A stretch of DNA of 64,000 nt from the NCBI RefSeq assembly GCF_000483485.1, contig NZ_KI519609.1, positions 559,079 through 623,078 of the forward strand, read 5' to 3'. Of the stretch, positions 27,267 to 37,158 are shown piece by piece; position 1 is the first letter of the stretch, and each line of letters opens with the position of its first letter. Source of the DNA: Thiomicrorhabdus chilensis DSM 12352. Lineage in GTDB: Bacteria > Pseudomonadota > Gammaproteobacteria > Thiomicrospirales > Thiomicrospiraceae. A program made the position numbers and the translations under genes. The notes under the pieces were generated by a model that was given only the letters and a program-made list of their open reading frames with translations, was not told the DNA's origin and did not search any database.

Positions 27267-29432
27267 ATGAAGAGTAGAGTCGGTTTTGTCGTTTTCTTGT
27301 TTCTGACAGGCCTGCTCAGCAGTTGCGGCGGCGGAGGTGGAAGCGATCCGGTCAGCAATCCGGTGACTGCGATTGCCCAAGATGATATTTTCAATACCGA
27401 GCAAGGCGTTGCCCTCAGCGGGGATGTGAGCTCAAATGATGAAACCAATGGTGACGTGACCTTTACTTGGGAACTGGTAACGCCACCCGCTCATGGTGAC
27501 TTGTCTTTTGCAGTTGATGGAAGCTTTGATTATGTTCCCGATGCTTCTTTCTTTGGACAAGATGTTTTCTATTACCGAATCCTGGATTCAAACGATAGTC
27601 CTTTGACTTCCGCTAAAGTCAGCATCAACGTACTGCCGTCAGAGTTGATTCAAGATACCTTTATGCTGCATCAGTGGTATCTGTACAACTACGGACAGGC
27701 TGCACTTACGGTCAGTGAAGAGGGTGGCCAAGTGAATAGCGAAGGGACTTATGCCGATATACGTGTGTTTGACGGCACAAACTCAGTTGATGCTTACGCA
27801 CAAGGATTTACTGGTAATGGGGTGCAGCTTGCCATTATTGACAATGGGGTGGACATCGGACATGAAGACTTGGCTTCCAATGTGTTGCCCAATGCTTCTT
27901 ATAATTTTTTCTCGGACATCAATGGCAAGACGCTACTGGATCCCACACCGCCAAGCAGTGTCAGCAATCCCGACGGATATCATGGTGTGGCGGTCGCCGG
28001 TTTGGCGGCGGCGAGAGGCGGCAATGAGTTGGGCATTTGGGGAACCGCACCCAGCGCAGAACTGGCGGGTTACAACTTGCTCTATTCCGGTTTTGACCTG
28101 GGCATGGAATTGGCGGCATTGGGTGAAGCCGATGCGTTGACCAATCACCCACAATTGTCCAGTGCCGACAGCGATATCTTTAATATGAGTTATGGGCGCA
28201 ACCCCTACCAGGGAACCAATGAAAATGATTACTATACCTCGGAAATTCTTGCAGGGTTGGAGGCTGGGACGGATAGCCTGAGAGAAGGCAAAGGTGCACT
28301 TTACCTGAAAGCAGGCGGTAATGAATACCGAGGCGGCGCGGCTTTTAGTGACGAGTGCCAACAGGCCATTAATTATGGGGTGACCTGCTACAACGTTAAT
28401 ATGGAAGATGAAAACGTCACGCCCTATCTGATGGTGATCGGCGGGTTCAACGCCGATGACAAACGTGCAAGCTATTCCAATACCGGGTCCGCCTTATGGA
28501 TGGTGGGGCCGGCTGGGGAATATGGGGTCAATGATCCGGCCTTAATCACCACCGACATGAGTGGTTGTACCTACGGTTACAGCCAGAACCAATCCAGCGC
28601 CGGGATTTTCGCTTATTTGCCATTCAATTCGGATTTTAATACCGGTGCGATTGGAACCGAAAACGAGAGCTGCCATTATTTCTCGGCCTTCAACGGCACT
28701 TCCTCCTCCACGCCGTTGATGAGCGGCATTGTCGCTTTGTTATTGGAGGCCAACCCCAATCTGAGCTGGCGCGACGTCAAGCATATTCTGGCCACGACCG
28801 CACGTCAGCTTGATCCGGATTTGGCGAATAATAGCGCTTCAATCGGTGGCCAATCGGTTCTATTGGAGTCCGGCTGGGTTGCCAATCAGGCCGGTTATGC
28901 TTTTAGTAACGCCTATGGATTCGGCGCGCCCGATACCATTGCCGCGATTGATATGGCGCTGGATTGGAAAACCAACGGCACGACATTGGATAGCTTGCAG
29001 GTGAGTGCGCCTGTATCGGGCAATGTGCCTATTCCGGATGCGATTCCCGATGCCAATTCGACAGGCCTTTCTGCTACGGTGAATGTGGCGGCGGATTTGA
29101 TCACAGAGAGTGTTGAACTGGTGGTGAGCATCGAAGGTTTGAACGATGCCGTTGATGACGGGGTGGACAATAAAATCGATATGAGCGATTACCAGATTGT
29201 ATTACGCTCGCCAGCCGGCACCGAAAGCGTCTTGCTGACTCCTTTCAATGCCTACCAGTCCGGTTATGATATGGTGGAGTTGAATCTGATCAGTCACGCT
29301 TTCTATGGCGAAGCCAGTCAGGGCAACTGGACTTTGATTGTGCGCGATCTGGATGGATCGACCGATAACCAGATCAATCATGCCGGCGAAGGCAAATTGA
29401 CCGGCTGGTCTTTGAAGTTTTATGGCCATTGA
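27267..29432 (+). CDS. Kexin-like S8 serine protease lipoprotein, likely T2SS substrate
   Basis: 721 residues. A lipoprotein signal ends LLSSC (lipidated Cys20), followed by a Gly-rich linker and a cadherin-like module (about 36-123). The subtilisin domain shows the catalytic triad: Asp192 (AIIDNGVD), His239 (GYHGVAVAG) and Ser479 (NGTSSSTPLMSG), plus the oxyanion Asn352 (KAGGNEY). A C-terminal P-domain (about 590-720) is typical of proprotein-convertase/kexin relatives such as Aeromonas ASP. The gene starts 1 nt after gspN, so it is co-translated with the secretion machine and is probably its own cargo. Lipoprotein cargo has precedents in pullulanase and SslE. The partner gene follows directly. 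Confidence 0.9.
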   Translation: MKSRVGFVVFLFLTGLLSSCGGGGGSDPVSNPVTAIAQDDIFNTEQGVALSGDVSSNDETNGDVTFTWELVTPPAHGDLSFAVDGSFDYVPDASFFGQDVFYYRILDSNDSPLTSAKVSINVLPSELIQDTFMLHQWYLYNYGQAALTVSEEGGQVNSEGTYADIRVFDGTNSVDAYAQGFTGNGVQLAIIDNGVDIGHEDLASNVLPNASYNFFSDINGKTLLDPTPPSSVSNPDGYHGVAVAGLAAARGGNELGIWGTAPSAELAGYNLLYSGFDLGMELAALGEADALTNHPQLSSADSDIFNMSYGRNPYQGTNENDYYTSEILAGLEAGTDSLREGKGALYLKAGGNEYRGGAAFSDECQQAINYGVTCYNVNMEDENVTPYLMVIGGFNADDKRASYSNTGSALWMVGPAGEYGVNDPALITTDMSGCTYGYSQNQSSAGIFAYLPFNSDFNTGAIGTENESCHYFSAFNGTSSSTPLMSGIVALLLEANPNLSWRDVKHILATTARQLDPDLANNSASIGGQSVLLESGWVANQAGYAFSNAYGFGAPDTIAAIDMALDWKTNGTTLDSLQVSAPVSGNVPIPDAIPDANSTGLSATVNVAADLITESVELVVSIEGLNDAVDDGVDNKIDMSDYQIVLRSPAGTESVLLTPFNAYQSGYDMVELNLISHAFYGEASQGNWTLIVRDLDGSTDNQINHAGEGKLTGWSLKFYGH

Positions 29433-29444
29433 TCCCTAACCCTA

Positions 29445-30029
29445 ATGAATAAAATGAGTGTAAAAATGAAAAAAATAATTTGGGCAGGCCTGGTACTGGG
29501 TATTTCTTTCATCACGTCACAGCAAGCGGCGGCGTTTACCGGACCTTGCCAATTGGTGGCCAAAATGGCAGGACCGGCTTATGAGACCAAAGCATTGCGT
29601 GTCGCGAGTTTTACCGCAGAATCGGCTATGCCGCAGGCATTTGAACTCTCGTTTTTGGAGCAGAACGGAGGTTGGTTCATTTACCAGACGCAACAGAGCT
29701 GGTTTGATAAAGAGAGCTGTGCCCCTTTGGTGAAGTGGCATGAAAACAAAGCCATCGAATTTGCTCCGGTGCTGTTCAATACCTCCACCGGGCGCAATGC
29801 GGTTGTCACCCCGAGCTTTCTCATCAAAACCTACAATAAAGACGACATCGACAAGATGGCCGGACGCTATGGGTTTAAGTTATTGACCCATTTGCCCAGA
29901 GGCAGTTCGGCGATTTTTGATGTGACGGGGGTAACATCTTACGACCGCATGCTTGAAGAGTTGGATCGCGACAAAGACGTTCAGGTGGCGGCACCGGTAT
30001 TATCGGAGCCACGTTACCGTTTGCGTTGA
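29445..30029 (+). CDS. Probable external chaperone/inhibitory propeptide for the adjacent S8 protease
   Basis: 194 residues with a signal peptide (AGLVLGISFITSQQAAAF) and a C-terminal part resembling S8 inhibitory propeptides (PSFLIKTYNKDDIDKMAG, then LEELDRDKDVQVAAPVLS). In Aeromonas sobria the kexin-like protease ASP needs a separate downstream-encoded chaperone, ORF2, to fold; this gene has the same position, size and tail. Alternative starts at 29454 and 29466 would also give a signal peptide. The protease upstream has no propeptide of its own, which supports this reading. Confidence 0.78.
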   Translation: MNKMSVKMKKIIWAGLVLGISFITSQQAAAFTGPCQLVAKMAGPAYETKALRVASFTAESAMPQAFELSFLEQNGGWFIYQTQQSWFDKESCAPLVKWHENKAIEFAPVLFNTSTGRNAVVTPSFLIKTYNKDDIDKMAGRYGFKLLTHLPRGSSAIFDVTGVTSYDRMLEELDRDKDVQVAAPVLSEPRYRLR

Positions 30030-30114
30030 TGTGAATTGAATCTAAGCAGGCCTGCTCAGATTATTATCGGTTTGTTTATCGGTGCTAGGGCAACTCTGAT
30101 TCAATCAGGGGGTT

Positions 30115-30145
30115 CTAGCCCAAATTCATGAAATATTCGGGCTAG
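30115..30145. terminator. Hairpin between convergent genes (possible bidirectional terminator)
   Basis: CTAGCCC (30115-30121) pairs with GGGCTAG (30139-30145), the second arm covering the stop codon of the thioredoxin-like gene. No clear T-run is present, so terminator strength is doubtful. It sits between two converging transcription units, where a shared terminator is expected. Confidence 0.45.
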
Positions 30146-30663
30146 AGGCCGTCGCTTTCTTCCACCAGCTTGTAGATGTCCAAACGTTTCGGATTGCCCA
30201 GTTTTTCCAACGCCTGGTTGATGCGTTTTTCCAGATTGGCCGGATAGTGTTCTTCCAGCGTCAGGCCGATAATCGGTTCAGCGATCTGTTCGCCCCGGCT
30301 GTTGAAAAACAGCGTGGTGGGGGCGACCTTAACGCCCAGTTGCGGGCCGTAGGTTTTCATTTCGATGTCGTTGCCGGCAAAGTCCTTCATCATCCAGTGA
30401 GACTTGTCCAACAGCATCTGCTGAAATTGGGCGTATTCCTCAATCGGGGTGGTTTCCAATAAAGGCGTCAGAATGTTCTCTTCGAGTTTCTTACAGTAAT
30501 TGCACCAGGTGGCGGTGACGAAAATCACCACCGGAACTCGATGCTTTTCTGCAACCTTTCCGGTCTTTTGCAGGTCAACGGCCAGCGGCAGAATCTCACC
30601 CGCTTGGCTCGGTAAAGGCATGAGCAGGCTGATAGAAAACAGTAAGGTAAAAATCGATTTCAT
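30142..30663 (-). CDS. Periplasmic thioredoxin-like protein (CNYC motif)
   Basis: 173 residues: a signal peptide (LLFSISLLMPLPSQAG), then a thioredoxin fold with ATWCNYCKKLEENIL and the cis-proline loop KVAPTTLFFNSRG. Such proteins reduce or isomerise disulfides in periplasmic partners, as SoxW-type and DsbD-linked thioredoxins do. The start has GGAGA upstream. Neighbours do not reveal the partner. Confidence 0.82.
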   Translation of the reverse strand: MKSIFTLLFSISLLMPLPSQAGEILPLAVDLQKTGKVAEKHRVPVVIFVTATWCNYCKKLEENILTPLLETTPIEEYAQFQQMLLDKSHWMMKDFAGNDIEMKTYGPQLGVKVAPTTLFFNSRGEQIAEPIIGLTLEEHYPANLEKRINQALEKLGNPKRLDIYKLVEESDGL

Positions 30664-30695
30664 TGGGTTCTCCAGTTGTCCACAGTCTGTTAAAT

Positions 30696-31346
30696 CTATC
30701 GGTAACGACGACTGTGGCAGTTTGAGTTTTGTTCTTGAACAAAAATCTTCAGGTTGTTTAAGGCTTCATAACTTGAAAAGGCAAAGCTTTTGCGGCTGCT
30801 GGAACCGCAGGCCCAGTGACCATCTCGTAATACGGCGATGTAATCACGATTATAGTCACTGGGACGTGTCATATAAAGATAAAGACCGGTGCCTTCGACA
30901 TTATATTTCAGATAGGCGCGTTCTGTATTGGAACGTCGTTTGGCATCGCGCATCACCAGTTCGATCTGTTTGGTTTCGCCTCGCGCAAGCAGGGTCGAAA
31001 AGGGTTGAATCGAGTAGCTTTTTTTATGACTCCGATATTCGCCGCCCAACAAATTGACCATGATGACGTTGCCGCCAACCGGATCGCTGTAAAGTTTGTT
31101 CAAGCGTTCTTCTTGCTTAAGCTTTAGGGCCATCTCAAGCTCTTGCTGTTTGGCGTTGGCTTTGATCTGCTCGAGTCGCTGGGTCTCGCGGAACTCCTGG
31201 TGTTTAACCAAGAGCACTTGGCGTTCTTGCGGGGAGAGCTTTTGCCATTGCTCTTCATTCATGTCGAGCGGATAGGGGCTGCTTGCGCATGAAACCAGCA
31301 GGGTTGTGAACAGGCCTGCTGATATTGCTGTGAACAATCTTTTCAT
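30696..31346 (-). CDS. Outer-membrane lipoprotein of unknown function
   Basis: 216 residues, lipobox TLLVSC. A helical, probably coiled-coil stretch rich in Gln, Glu and Lys (about 45-85, with QRLEQIKANAKQQELEM) is followed by a beta-rich C-terminal domain (AYLKYNVEGTGLYLYM). I do not recognise the family. The start has AGGAG upstream. Confidence 0.75.
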   Translation of the reverse strand: MKRLFTAISAGLFTTLLVSCASSPYPLDMNEEQWQKLSPQERQVLLVKHQEFRETQRLEQIKANAKQQELEMALKLKQEERLNKLYSDPVGGNVIMVNLLGGEYRSHKKSYSIQPFSTLLARGETKQIELVMRDAKRRSNTERAYLKYNVEGTGLYLYMTRPSDYNRDYIAVLRDGHWACGSSSRKSFAFSSYEALNNLKIFVQEQNSNCHSRRYR

Positions 31347-31430
31347 GGCCTCTCCTTAGCCTAATAGATATATAGCGTCATAGCTTGAGTTTTGGATGTG
31401 TGGACACCTTGTTCGAGTCTCTCAGAGTCA

Positions 31431-33044
31431 TTATTTTCGGATAATAAAATAACTACCGAGAGCCAACAGCCCTAACTGCATCCAGCTGTCATACAAAATC
31501 TCAACCGGTAAAAACAACCCCAGCAGTATCAGGCCCAAACCGATGGCACGCTGACGCTGCTGACGGTTTTGGGTGCGGATTTCAGTCTGCAGTGAAATCA
31601 TCTGTTGAGATTGCACATTGAGGTCGTTATGCGCCAGCTTATTGAGTGTGCTGTGCAACAATCCCGGCATCTGCGGGGCCTGTTCAATCCAAAATGGCAG
31701 GTTGGCCTTGATGTTCTTAATCAGGCTCTGCGGGCCGACCCGTTCCTGCATCCACTCTTCCAGGAACGGTTTAGCAGTATCCCACAAATCCAGTTCGTCA
31801 TCCAGCTGACGCCCCAAACCTTCAATGTTTAGTAAGGTTTTCTGCAACAACACCAATTGTGGCTGCACTTCCATGCCGAAACGACGCGCAGTCTGGAAAA
31901 GTCGCATCAGAAAGAGCCCGAATGAGATCTCTTTGAGCGGGCGATCCCAAATCGGTTCGCACACCGCACGGATGGCCGATTCCAGTTCATTGACGCGGGT
32001 ATCGGAGGGCACCCATTCCGATTCGATGTGCAGTTCCGATACCTTGAGGTAGTCGCGGTTGAAAAACGCCAGGAAGTTTTCCGCCAGGTAGCGCTGGTCT
32101 TCCGGAGTCAGGGTGCCCATGATGCCGAAATCGATCGCCGCATAGCGGCCGTCCGGCAGCACGAAGATGTTGCCCGGGTGCATGTCGGCGTGAAAGAAGT
32201 TGTGTTTGAACACCTGGGTAAAGAAAATGGTCACGCCTTTGGCGGACAGGTCAGTCAGGTCGATGCCCTGTTCAATCAGTTTTTCGGTTTCACTGATGCG
32301 TGTGCCGTAGATGCGTTCCATGGTCATGACATTGTCGTTGGTGTGCGACCAGTAGATTTCCGGCACATAAAGCAGGTCGGAATCCTCGAAATTACGGCGT
32401 AGCTGAGTGGCATTGGCGGCCTCGCGCATCATGTCGAGTTCGTCCAAGATGGTTTTCTCGAATTCCGACACCACTTCCACAGGATGCAGACGGCGCGCTT
32501 CTTTTACCGCTTTTTCCAGCAGGCCTGCCAGGCTGAACATGATGCCCACATCCTGTTCGATGACCGGCTTGATATTGGGGCGCACCACCTTGACCACCAC
32601 ATCGGTACCGTTATGCAGGGTGGCGGCATGCACCTGAGCGATGGACGCGGAAGCCATCGGTACCGGATCGAAACTGGCAAACGCCTCTTCCACCGGCTGT
32701 TTGAGCGCCAGCTCGATAATCTGTTTAGAGTGTGCTTCGTCAAACGGTGGACAGTCGTCTTGCAGTTTGGTCAACTCCACGGAAATATCCTGCGGCAACA
32801 GATCCTTACGAGTGGACAAGGCCTGCCCGAGTTTAATGAAAATTGGCCCCAATTCCTCTAGCGCGAAACGGATGCGTTCGCCACGACTGGCCGAAGACTT
32901 GCGGCTCCAGTTCCACGGCAGCAGTTGGTTCAGTAAAATCAGCCAGGCGTATTTCGTGTTGGCGAGCACCATGCGGTCAATCTGATAGTGACTGAGCACG
33001 CGGTTGATTTTGATCATTCGAAAAAGTTGTTTCAGTAATTTCAT
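31431..33044 (-). CDS. ubiB: Ubiquinone biosynthesis kinase-like protein UbiB
   Basis: 537 residues of the ABC1/UbiB atypical kinase family, which supports coenzyme Q assembly and possibly extraction of precursors from the membrane. The family motif KxGQ is in GPIFIKLGQALSTRKDLLP, the catalytic-loop region is FFHADMHPGNIFV and AAIDFGIMG. Two C-terminal membrane helices are present (LGLILLGLFLPV and LGLLALGSYFII). It is the last gene of ubiE-ubiJ-ubiB, 12 nt after ubiJ, an order seen in E. coli and many relatives. Confidence 0.96.
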   Translation of the reverse strand: MKLLKQLFRMIKINRVLSHYQIDRMVLANTKYAWLILLNQLLPWNWSRKSSASRGERIRFALEELGPIFIKLGQALSTRKDLLPQDISVELTKLQDDCPPFDEAHSKQIIELALKQPVEEAFASFDPVPMASASIAQVHAATLHNGTDVVVKVVRPNIKPVIEQDVGIMFSLAGLLEKAVKEARRLHPVEVVSEFEKTILDELDMMREAANATQLRRNFEDSDLLYVPEIYWSHTNDNVMTMERIYGTRISETEKLIEQGIDLTDLSAKGVTIFFTQVFKHNFFHADMHPGNIFVLPDGRYAAIDFGIMGTLTPEDQRYLAENFLAFFNRDYLKVSELHIESEWVPSDTRVNELESAIRAVCEPIWDRPLKEISFGLFLMRLFQTARRFGMEVQPQLVLLQKTLLNIEGLGRQLDDELDLWDTAKPFLEEWMQERVGPQSLIKNIKANLPFWIEQAPQMPGLLHSTLNKLAHNDLNVQSQQMISLQTEIRTQNRQQRQRAIGLGLILLGLFLPVEILYDSWMQLGLLALGSYFIIRK

Positions 33045-33056
33045 TGAGGTTGGCTT

Positions 33057-33662
33057 CTATTTTGAAGGTGAGGCGGGCTGCTGTGAGAGTTGTTGGCTTA
33101 AGGCATCGATGCGATTTTCCAGTGCCTCCACGTCTTTTTGGGTTTGAAGCACCTGCTTGCCGAAGCGTTGAACCTGCGAGTGGGTGGGCAGGGCATTGAG
33201 TTCAAATTGCAGGTACTCTTTCAAAGTATCGCCGATCTGCTGCTTGACGGCGGTTTTGCTCTGCATCATAGAGCGCGCCGCGTGGCCGATTTTGAAGGCG
33301 ATGAGGTCGCCGGTGTAATGCGAAAGATGTTCTTCCCAGTCGATTTCCACAGAACCCAAGGCGTTCACAAACGTTTCCGCCAAGGCTTCGTCCGTTTGAT
33401 AGGTCGCGTGTTTGAGCAGGCCTGTCTGCGCAAACGCCAGTAGATCGGTCAAGGTGGTTTCGATTTTCGCGTCGGCTTCGCCTTGCAAGGTGTTTTGTAC
33501 GCTGATGCCATAGTCGGTGAACAATATATACAAGGTGGTGTTCAAGTCATTCAGCTGCAGGGCGATGACCTTGTCGTTTAAAGGCTGGAAGACCTGCCCT
33601 TGCTGTTCGTCCAGACGCACCGCTTGATTGAGCGCGAATTCAAAGACTTGGCTTAAGATCAT
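33057..33662 (-). CDS. ubiJ: Ubiquinone biosynthesis accessory factor UbiJ (SCP2 domain)
   Basis: 201 residues. An N-terminal SCP2-like lipid-binding fold (about 1-110) scaffolds the Ubi complex, followed by a coiled C-terminal tail ending QKDVEALENRIDALSQQL. The ATG at 33662 overlaps the ubiE stop (TGATG); a GTG four codons earlier is possible. Position between ubiE and ubiB is diagnostic. Confidence 0.9.
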   Translation of the reverse strand: MILSQVFEFALNQAVRLDEQQGQVFQPLNDKVIALQLNDLNTTLYILFTDYGISVQNTLQGEADAKIETTLTDLLAFAQTGLLKHATYQTDEALAETFVNALGSVEIDWEEHLSHYTGDLIAFKIGHAARSMMQSKTAVKQQIGDTLKEYLQFELNALPTHSQVQRFGKQVLQTQKDVEALENRIDALSQQLSQQPASPSK

Positions 33663-34414
33663 CAGTATTTCCACCCGCGATGCAAGGCGACAATGCCTTC
33701 ACTCATGTTCAGATAGTCGGCTTTATCGAAACCGGCGTCCAACATCATCTGCTTTAAGGTCTCCTGATCCGGGTGCATGCGGATCGATTCCGCCAGGTAC
33801 TGGTAACTGGCCTCGTCATCGGCGATCAGTTTGCCCATTTTCGGCAGGATGTTGAACGAGTAGAAGTCATAGGCTTTGGCCAGCAAGGGCTGGGTGACCT
33901 TGGAGAATTCCAGCACCATCAGCTGTCCGCCCGGCTTCAAGACCCGATAGAGCTCCTCCAGCGCCTTGTCTTTGTTGGTGACGTTGCGCAAACCGAAAGC
34001 GATGGTCGCCAAGTCGAAGGTATTGTCCGGAAAGCCCAAGGCTTCGGCGTTGGTAATAGTGTAATCGACATTTCCAGCGATGCCTTGGTTGATGAGGCGG
34101 TCGCGCCCGACGCGCACCATGCTCTCGTTGATGTCTGCGAGCACCACCCGACCGGTTTTGCCGACCCGTTTGGCAAATTCTTTGGTCAAGTCGCCGGTGC
34201 CGCCCGCCAGATCCAGTACCGCATTGCCTGGGCGGATGCCGCTGAGTTCGATGGTGTGGCGTTTCCACAGTCGGTGAATACCGAGTGACATGACGTCGTT
34301 CATCACATCGTAATTATCGGCTACCGAGTCGAACACGCCTTTGACTTTTTTGACCTTCTCCTCAAGAGGAACTTCGCTGAATCCAAAATCGATGGTTTTT
34401 TTGTGCTGACTCAT
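33662..34414 (-). CDS. ubiE: Ubiquinone/menaquinone methyltransferase UbiE
   Basis: 250 residues, C-methyltransferase of quinone synthesis. The SAM motif I is [15 protein letters not shown]; the UbiE signatures [17 protein letters not shown] and [17 protein letters not shown] are intact. It heads the ubiE-ubiJ-ubiB unit, downstream of DUF971 and hslU on the same strand. Confidence 0.97.
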   Translation of the reverse strand: MSQHKKTIDFGFSEVPLEEKVKKVKGVFDSVADNYDVMNDVMSLGIHRLWKRHTIELSGIRPGNAVLDLAGGTGDLTKEFAKRVGKTGRVVLADINESMVRVGRDRLINQGIAGNVDYTITNAEALGFPDNTFDLATIAFGLRNVTNKDKALEELYRVLKPGGQLMVLEFSKVTQPLLAKAYDFYSFNILPKMGKLIADDEASYQYLAESIRMHPDQETLKQMMLDAGFDKADYLNMSEGIVALHRGWKY

Positions 34415-34453
34415 AATGGCTGCCTATGTGGAAATGAGAGAGGGGTTATCAGG

Positions 34454-34834
34454 TTATCGGTTCTGCGCTTTGAGGCGCTGTAAATCTTCGTGGTCGTGAC
34501 CGGCGCGCATCAGTCTGCGCAAATAGTCTGTCCAGTAATCCGTTTGGTGTTTGCCCAGGTCGTAGAGACGCTCCCAAGTGTAGAGGCCGGTGTCGTGACC
34601 GTCGTCGAAATGCAGTTTGACCGCATAGTTGCCCACCGGTGTGATGTTTTCGATGTTGACGTTCTGCTTATCCACTTGCAAGACTTCCTGTCCGGGCGCG
34701 TGCCCGGTTACCTCGGCCGACTGCGAGTATACCCGCAGATATTCACAGGGCAATTCAAAGGTCTCGCCATTGTCGAATGTCACTTCAAGCTTTCTGGAAA
34801 CTTGATGTAATTTGATGTCGGTCGGGTGCGGCAT
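34454..34834 (-). CDS. DUF971 protein (gamma-butyrobetaine hydroxylase N-terminal-like domain)
   Basis: 126 residues of the small DUF971 family (KLHQVSRKLEVTFDNGETF, LPCEYLRVYSQSAEV, DDGHDTGLYTWERLYDLG). The function is not established; the fold also occurs at the N-terminus of some iron-dependent hydroxylases. Linkage to hslU is common in gammaproteobacteria. The start has AGGA upstream. Confidence 0.88.
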   Translation of the reverse strand: MPHPTDIKLHQVSRKLEVTFDNGETFELPCEYLRVYSQSAEVTGHAPGQEVLQVDKQNVNIENITPVGNYAVKLHFDDGHDTGLYTWERLYDLGKHQTDYWTDYLRRLMRAGHDHEDLQRLKAQNR

Positions 34835-34862
34835 GTTTTATCCTATGGAGGTATAGATGACA

Positions 34863-36182
34863 TTACAGAATGTACTGCGACAAATCCTGATCCTGAGCCA
34901 GTTCGCCAAGGCGTTCCTCAACGAACTCCGGGGTAATCTCGATTTTGCTGCCGGGTTTTTCCGGCGCATCAAAAGAGATTTCTTCCAGTAGACGTTCCAG
35001 TACCGTGTGCAGGCGACGTGCGCCGATGTTTTCGGTGGTTTCGTTGACCTGAAAGGCGATCTCGGCCAATCGCTGAATGCCGCCATTGGTGAAACTCAAA
35101 TCGACCCCTTCGGTTTTCATCAGGGCAATCGCCTGGGTGGTCAAGGCCGCTTTGGGTTCGGTGAGGATGCGCACGAAATCTTCGACCTTTAGCGATTGCA
35201 GCTCCACACGAATCGGTAGACGCCCTTGCAGTTCAGGAATCAGGTCAGACGGTTTGGAGAGGTGGAAAGCCCCGGAGGCGATAAACAGAATGTGATCGGT
35301 TTTGATCATGCCGTATTTGGTGGACACGGTAGAACCTTCAATCAACGGCAACAAATCGCGCTGAACCCCTTCGCGGGAAACGTCACCGCCACTGGCTTCC
35401 TGGCGTTTAGCGACCTTGTCGATTTCATCGATAAACACAATGCCGTCCTGTTCCACAGCGTTGACCGCTTGGGTTTTGATGTCCTCCTCATTCACCAGGC
35501 GTTGCGCTTCTTCGTCTGTCAGGGCTTTCAGGGCGTTTTTGATCGGCATCTTACGCTTCTCTTTTTTACCCTGGTTCATGCCTTCGAACATGCTTTGCAG
35601 TTGTTGAGTCATGTCTTCCAAACCGGGCGCTCCCATGATTTCCACTTGAGGTTGGACTGCGCTGACATTGACTTCGATTTCCTTGTCGTCCAGCGAACCT
35701 TCACGCAGGCGTTTGCGGAACTTCTGACGGGTTTCCGCCATATTGTCATAACTCTCCTCCTCACGTCCGCGGGCGGGCGGTAACAGAATGTCGAGAATGC
35801 GTTCTTCGGCGGCGTCCTCGGCTTGACGCTGAACTTTTTGCATGGCCTGTTCGCGTGTCATCTTGATGGCGTTTTCCATCAAATCGCGAATGATCGAATC
35901 CACATCACGTCCCACATAGCCCACCTCGGTGAACTTGGTGGCTTCAATCTTGAGAAAAGGCGCGTTGGCCAATTTTGCGAGACGACGTGCAATCTCGGTT
36001 TTTCCGACCCCGGTCGGACCAATCATCAGAATATTTTTGGGGGTGACTTCCTGACGCAGTTCTTCAGAAAGCTGCGATCGACGCCAGCGGTTGCGTAAAG
36101 CAATGGCGACGGCGCGCTTGGCTTCACTCTGTCCAACAATGTGAGTGTCTAAACTGTGAACAATCTCTTTTGGGGTCATCAT
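34863..36182 (-). CDS. hslU: HslU, ATPase/unfoldase of the HslVU protease
   Basis: 439 residues. AAA+ unfoldase: Walker [19 protein letters not shown], Walker [16 protein letters not shown], the I-domain (about 110-240) and the C-terminal tail DQDLSQYIL that docks into HslV. Two Met codons (36182 and 36179) can serve as start. Normally the upstream neighbour is hslV; here hslV lies 3.5 kb away on the other strand (39755-40297) and dapF is divergent. Confidence 0.97.
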   Translation of the reverse strand: MMTPKEIVHSLDTHIVGQSEAKRAVAIALRNRWRRSQLSEELRQEVTPKNILMIGPTGVGKTEIARRLAKLANAPFLKIEATKFTEVGYVGRDVDSIIRDLMENAIKMTREQAMQKVQRQAEDAAEERILDILLPPARGREEESYDNMAETRQKFRKRLREGSLDDKEIEVNVSAVQPQVEIMGAPGLEDMTQQLQSMFEGMNQGKKEKRKMPIKNALKALTDEEAQRLVNEEDIKTQAVNAVEQDGIVFIDEIDKVAKRQEASGGDVSREGVQRDLLPLIEGSTVSTKYGMIKTDHILFIASGAFHLSKPSDLIPELQGRLPIRVELQSLKVEDFVRILTEPKAALTTQAIALMKTEGVDLSFTNGGIQRLAEIAFQVNETTENIGARRLHTVLERLLEEISFDAPEKPGSKIEITPEFVEERLGELAQDQDLSQYIL

Positions 36183-36205
36183 CTGTCAAATCTGTCCTTA
36201 ATCGA

Positions 36206-36237
36206 ATAATGGGAAACATTATAAAGGAAATTCCAAG
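36206..36237 (-). promoter_or_regulatory. Possible heat-shock-type promoter for hslU
   Basis: Read on the minus strand, CTTGGAA (36231-36237) and CCCATTAT (36206-36213) resemble the -35 and -10 of sigma-32 promoters, but their 17-nt spacing is slightly long. A TATAAT box (36218-36223) lies between them and could serve sigma-70. The site lies 24 nt ahead of the hslU start. Assignment is by eye only. Confidence 0.35.
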
Positions 36238-36321
36238 GGTTTGCGTATTCCCTGTGCGCGTGATAGATTTGAGTTTTAATCACTTTAGCATAGTGACGTA
36301 GATTAAGGACGAAGACACGGA

Positions 36322-37158
36322 ATGGGTGTGAAATTCACAAAAATGCACGGTTTGGGGAACGACTTTATGGTGATTGACGCCATTAACCAGTCGGTTGAAT
36401 TGGGTTCTGAGCAAGTGCGACTCTGGTCGAATCGGAATTTCGGCATCGGTTTTGATCAGCTGTTACTGGTGGAGTCGACCCAGACTCCGGGTGTCGATTT
36501 CCGTTATCGGATTTTCAATGCCGACGGCTCAGAGGTTCAACAGTGCGGTAATGGTGCCCGCTGTTTCGCCAAGTTTGTCTATGACAAAGGCTTGACCGAC
36601 AAGACCGAAATCACGGTGGAGACCGCGTCGGGAATCATTGTGCTTTATGTCGAAGACAATGGCTGGATTCGTGTCAATATGGGGCCGCCAAATTTTCTGC
36701 CACATAGTTTGCCTTTGTCTGTCCCGAGTGAGCAGGAGACTTACGAGCTCAAGGTGGATGGCGAATCCTTTGAAGTGGGCGCGGTCTCTATGGGCAATCC
36801 GCATGCAGTGTTGCGCGTAACCGATATCCGTCAGGCTCCGGTCAACCAGTATGGCCCCGCGCTGGAATCCCACGCGCTGTTTCCCGAACGTGTTAATGTC
36901 GGTTTTGCCGAACGGGTGGACGACACCCATATCAAATTGCGAGTTTATGAACGCGGAGCCGCCGAAACCCTGGCGTGCGGTACCGGAGCCTGTGCGGCCA
37001 TGGTCGTCTACCGCAACTGGAACGAGGTGGCGGATGAAGTGACGGTCTCCTTGCCCGGAGGTGACTTGATTGTATCGTGGAGTGGAGACCGATCCGAGCC
37101 CGTATGGATGACCGGGCCCGCCATCACCGTGTTTGAGGGGGAAACGACCGATGTCTAG
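36322..37158 (+). CDS. dapF: Diaminopimelate epimerase DapF
   Basis: 278 residues. Converts LL- to meso-diaminopimelate for lysine and peptidoglycan. Both catalytic cysteines are visible: QQCGNGARC near residue 75 and ETLACGTGACA near residue 219. The N-terminal FTKMHGLGNDFMVID is diagnostic. It begins a rightward unit dapF-DUF484-xerC and is divergent from hslU. Confidence 0.97.
   Translation: MGVKFTKMHGLGNDFMVIDAINQSVELGSEQVRLWSNRNFGIGFDQLLLVESTQTPGVDFRYRIFNADGSEVQQCGNGARCFAKFVYDKGLTDKTEITVETASGIIVLYVEDNGWIRVNMGPPNFLPHSLPLSVPSEQETYELKVDGESFEVGAVSMGNPHAVLRVTDIRQAPVNQYGPALESHALFPERVNVGFAERVDDTHIKLRVYERGAAETLACGTGACAAMVVYRNWNEVADEVTVSLPGGDLIVSWSGDRSEPVWMTGPAITVFEGETTDV

Noticed and set aside
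30088..30121. GGGC..GCCC stretch resembling the arms of the 53.4-kb inverted repeat
   Set aside because: Only partial similarity around CCCCTGATT; too short to call the same element family by eye.
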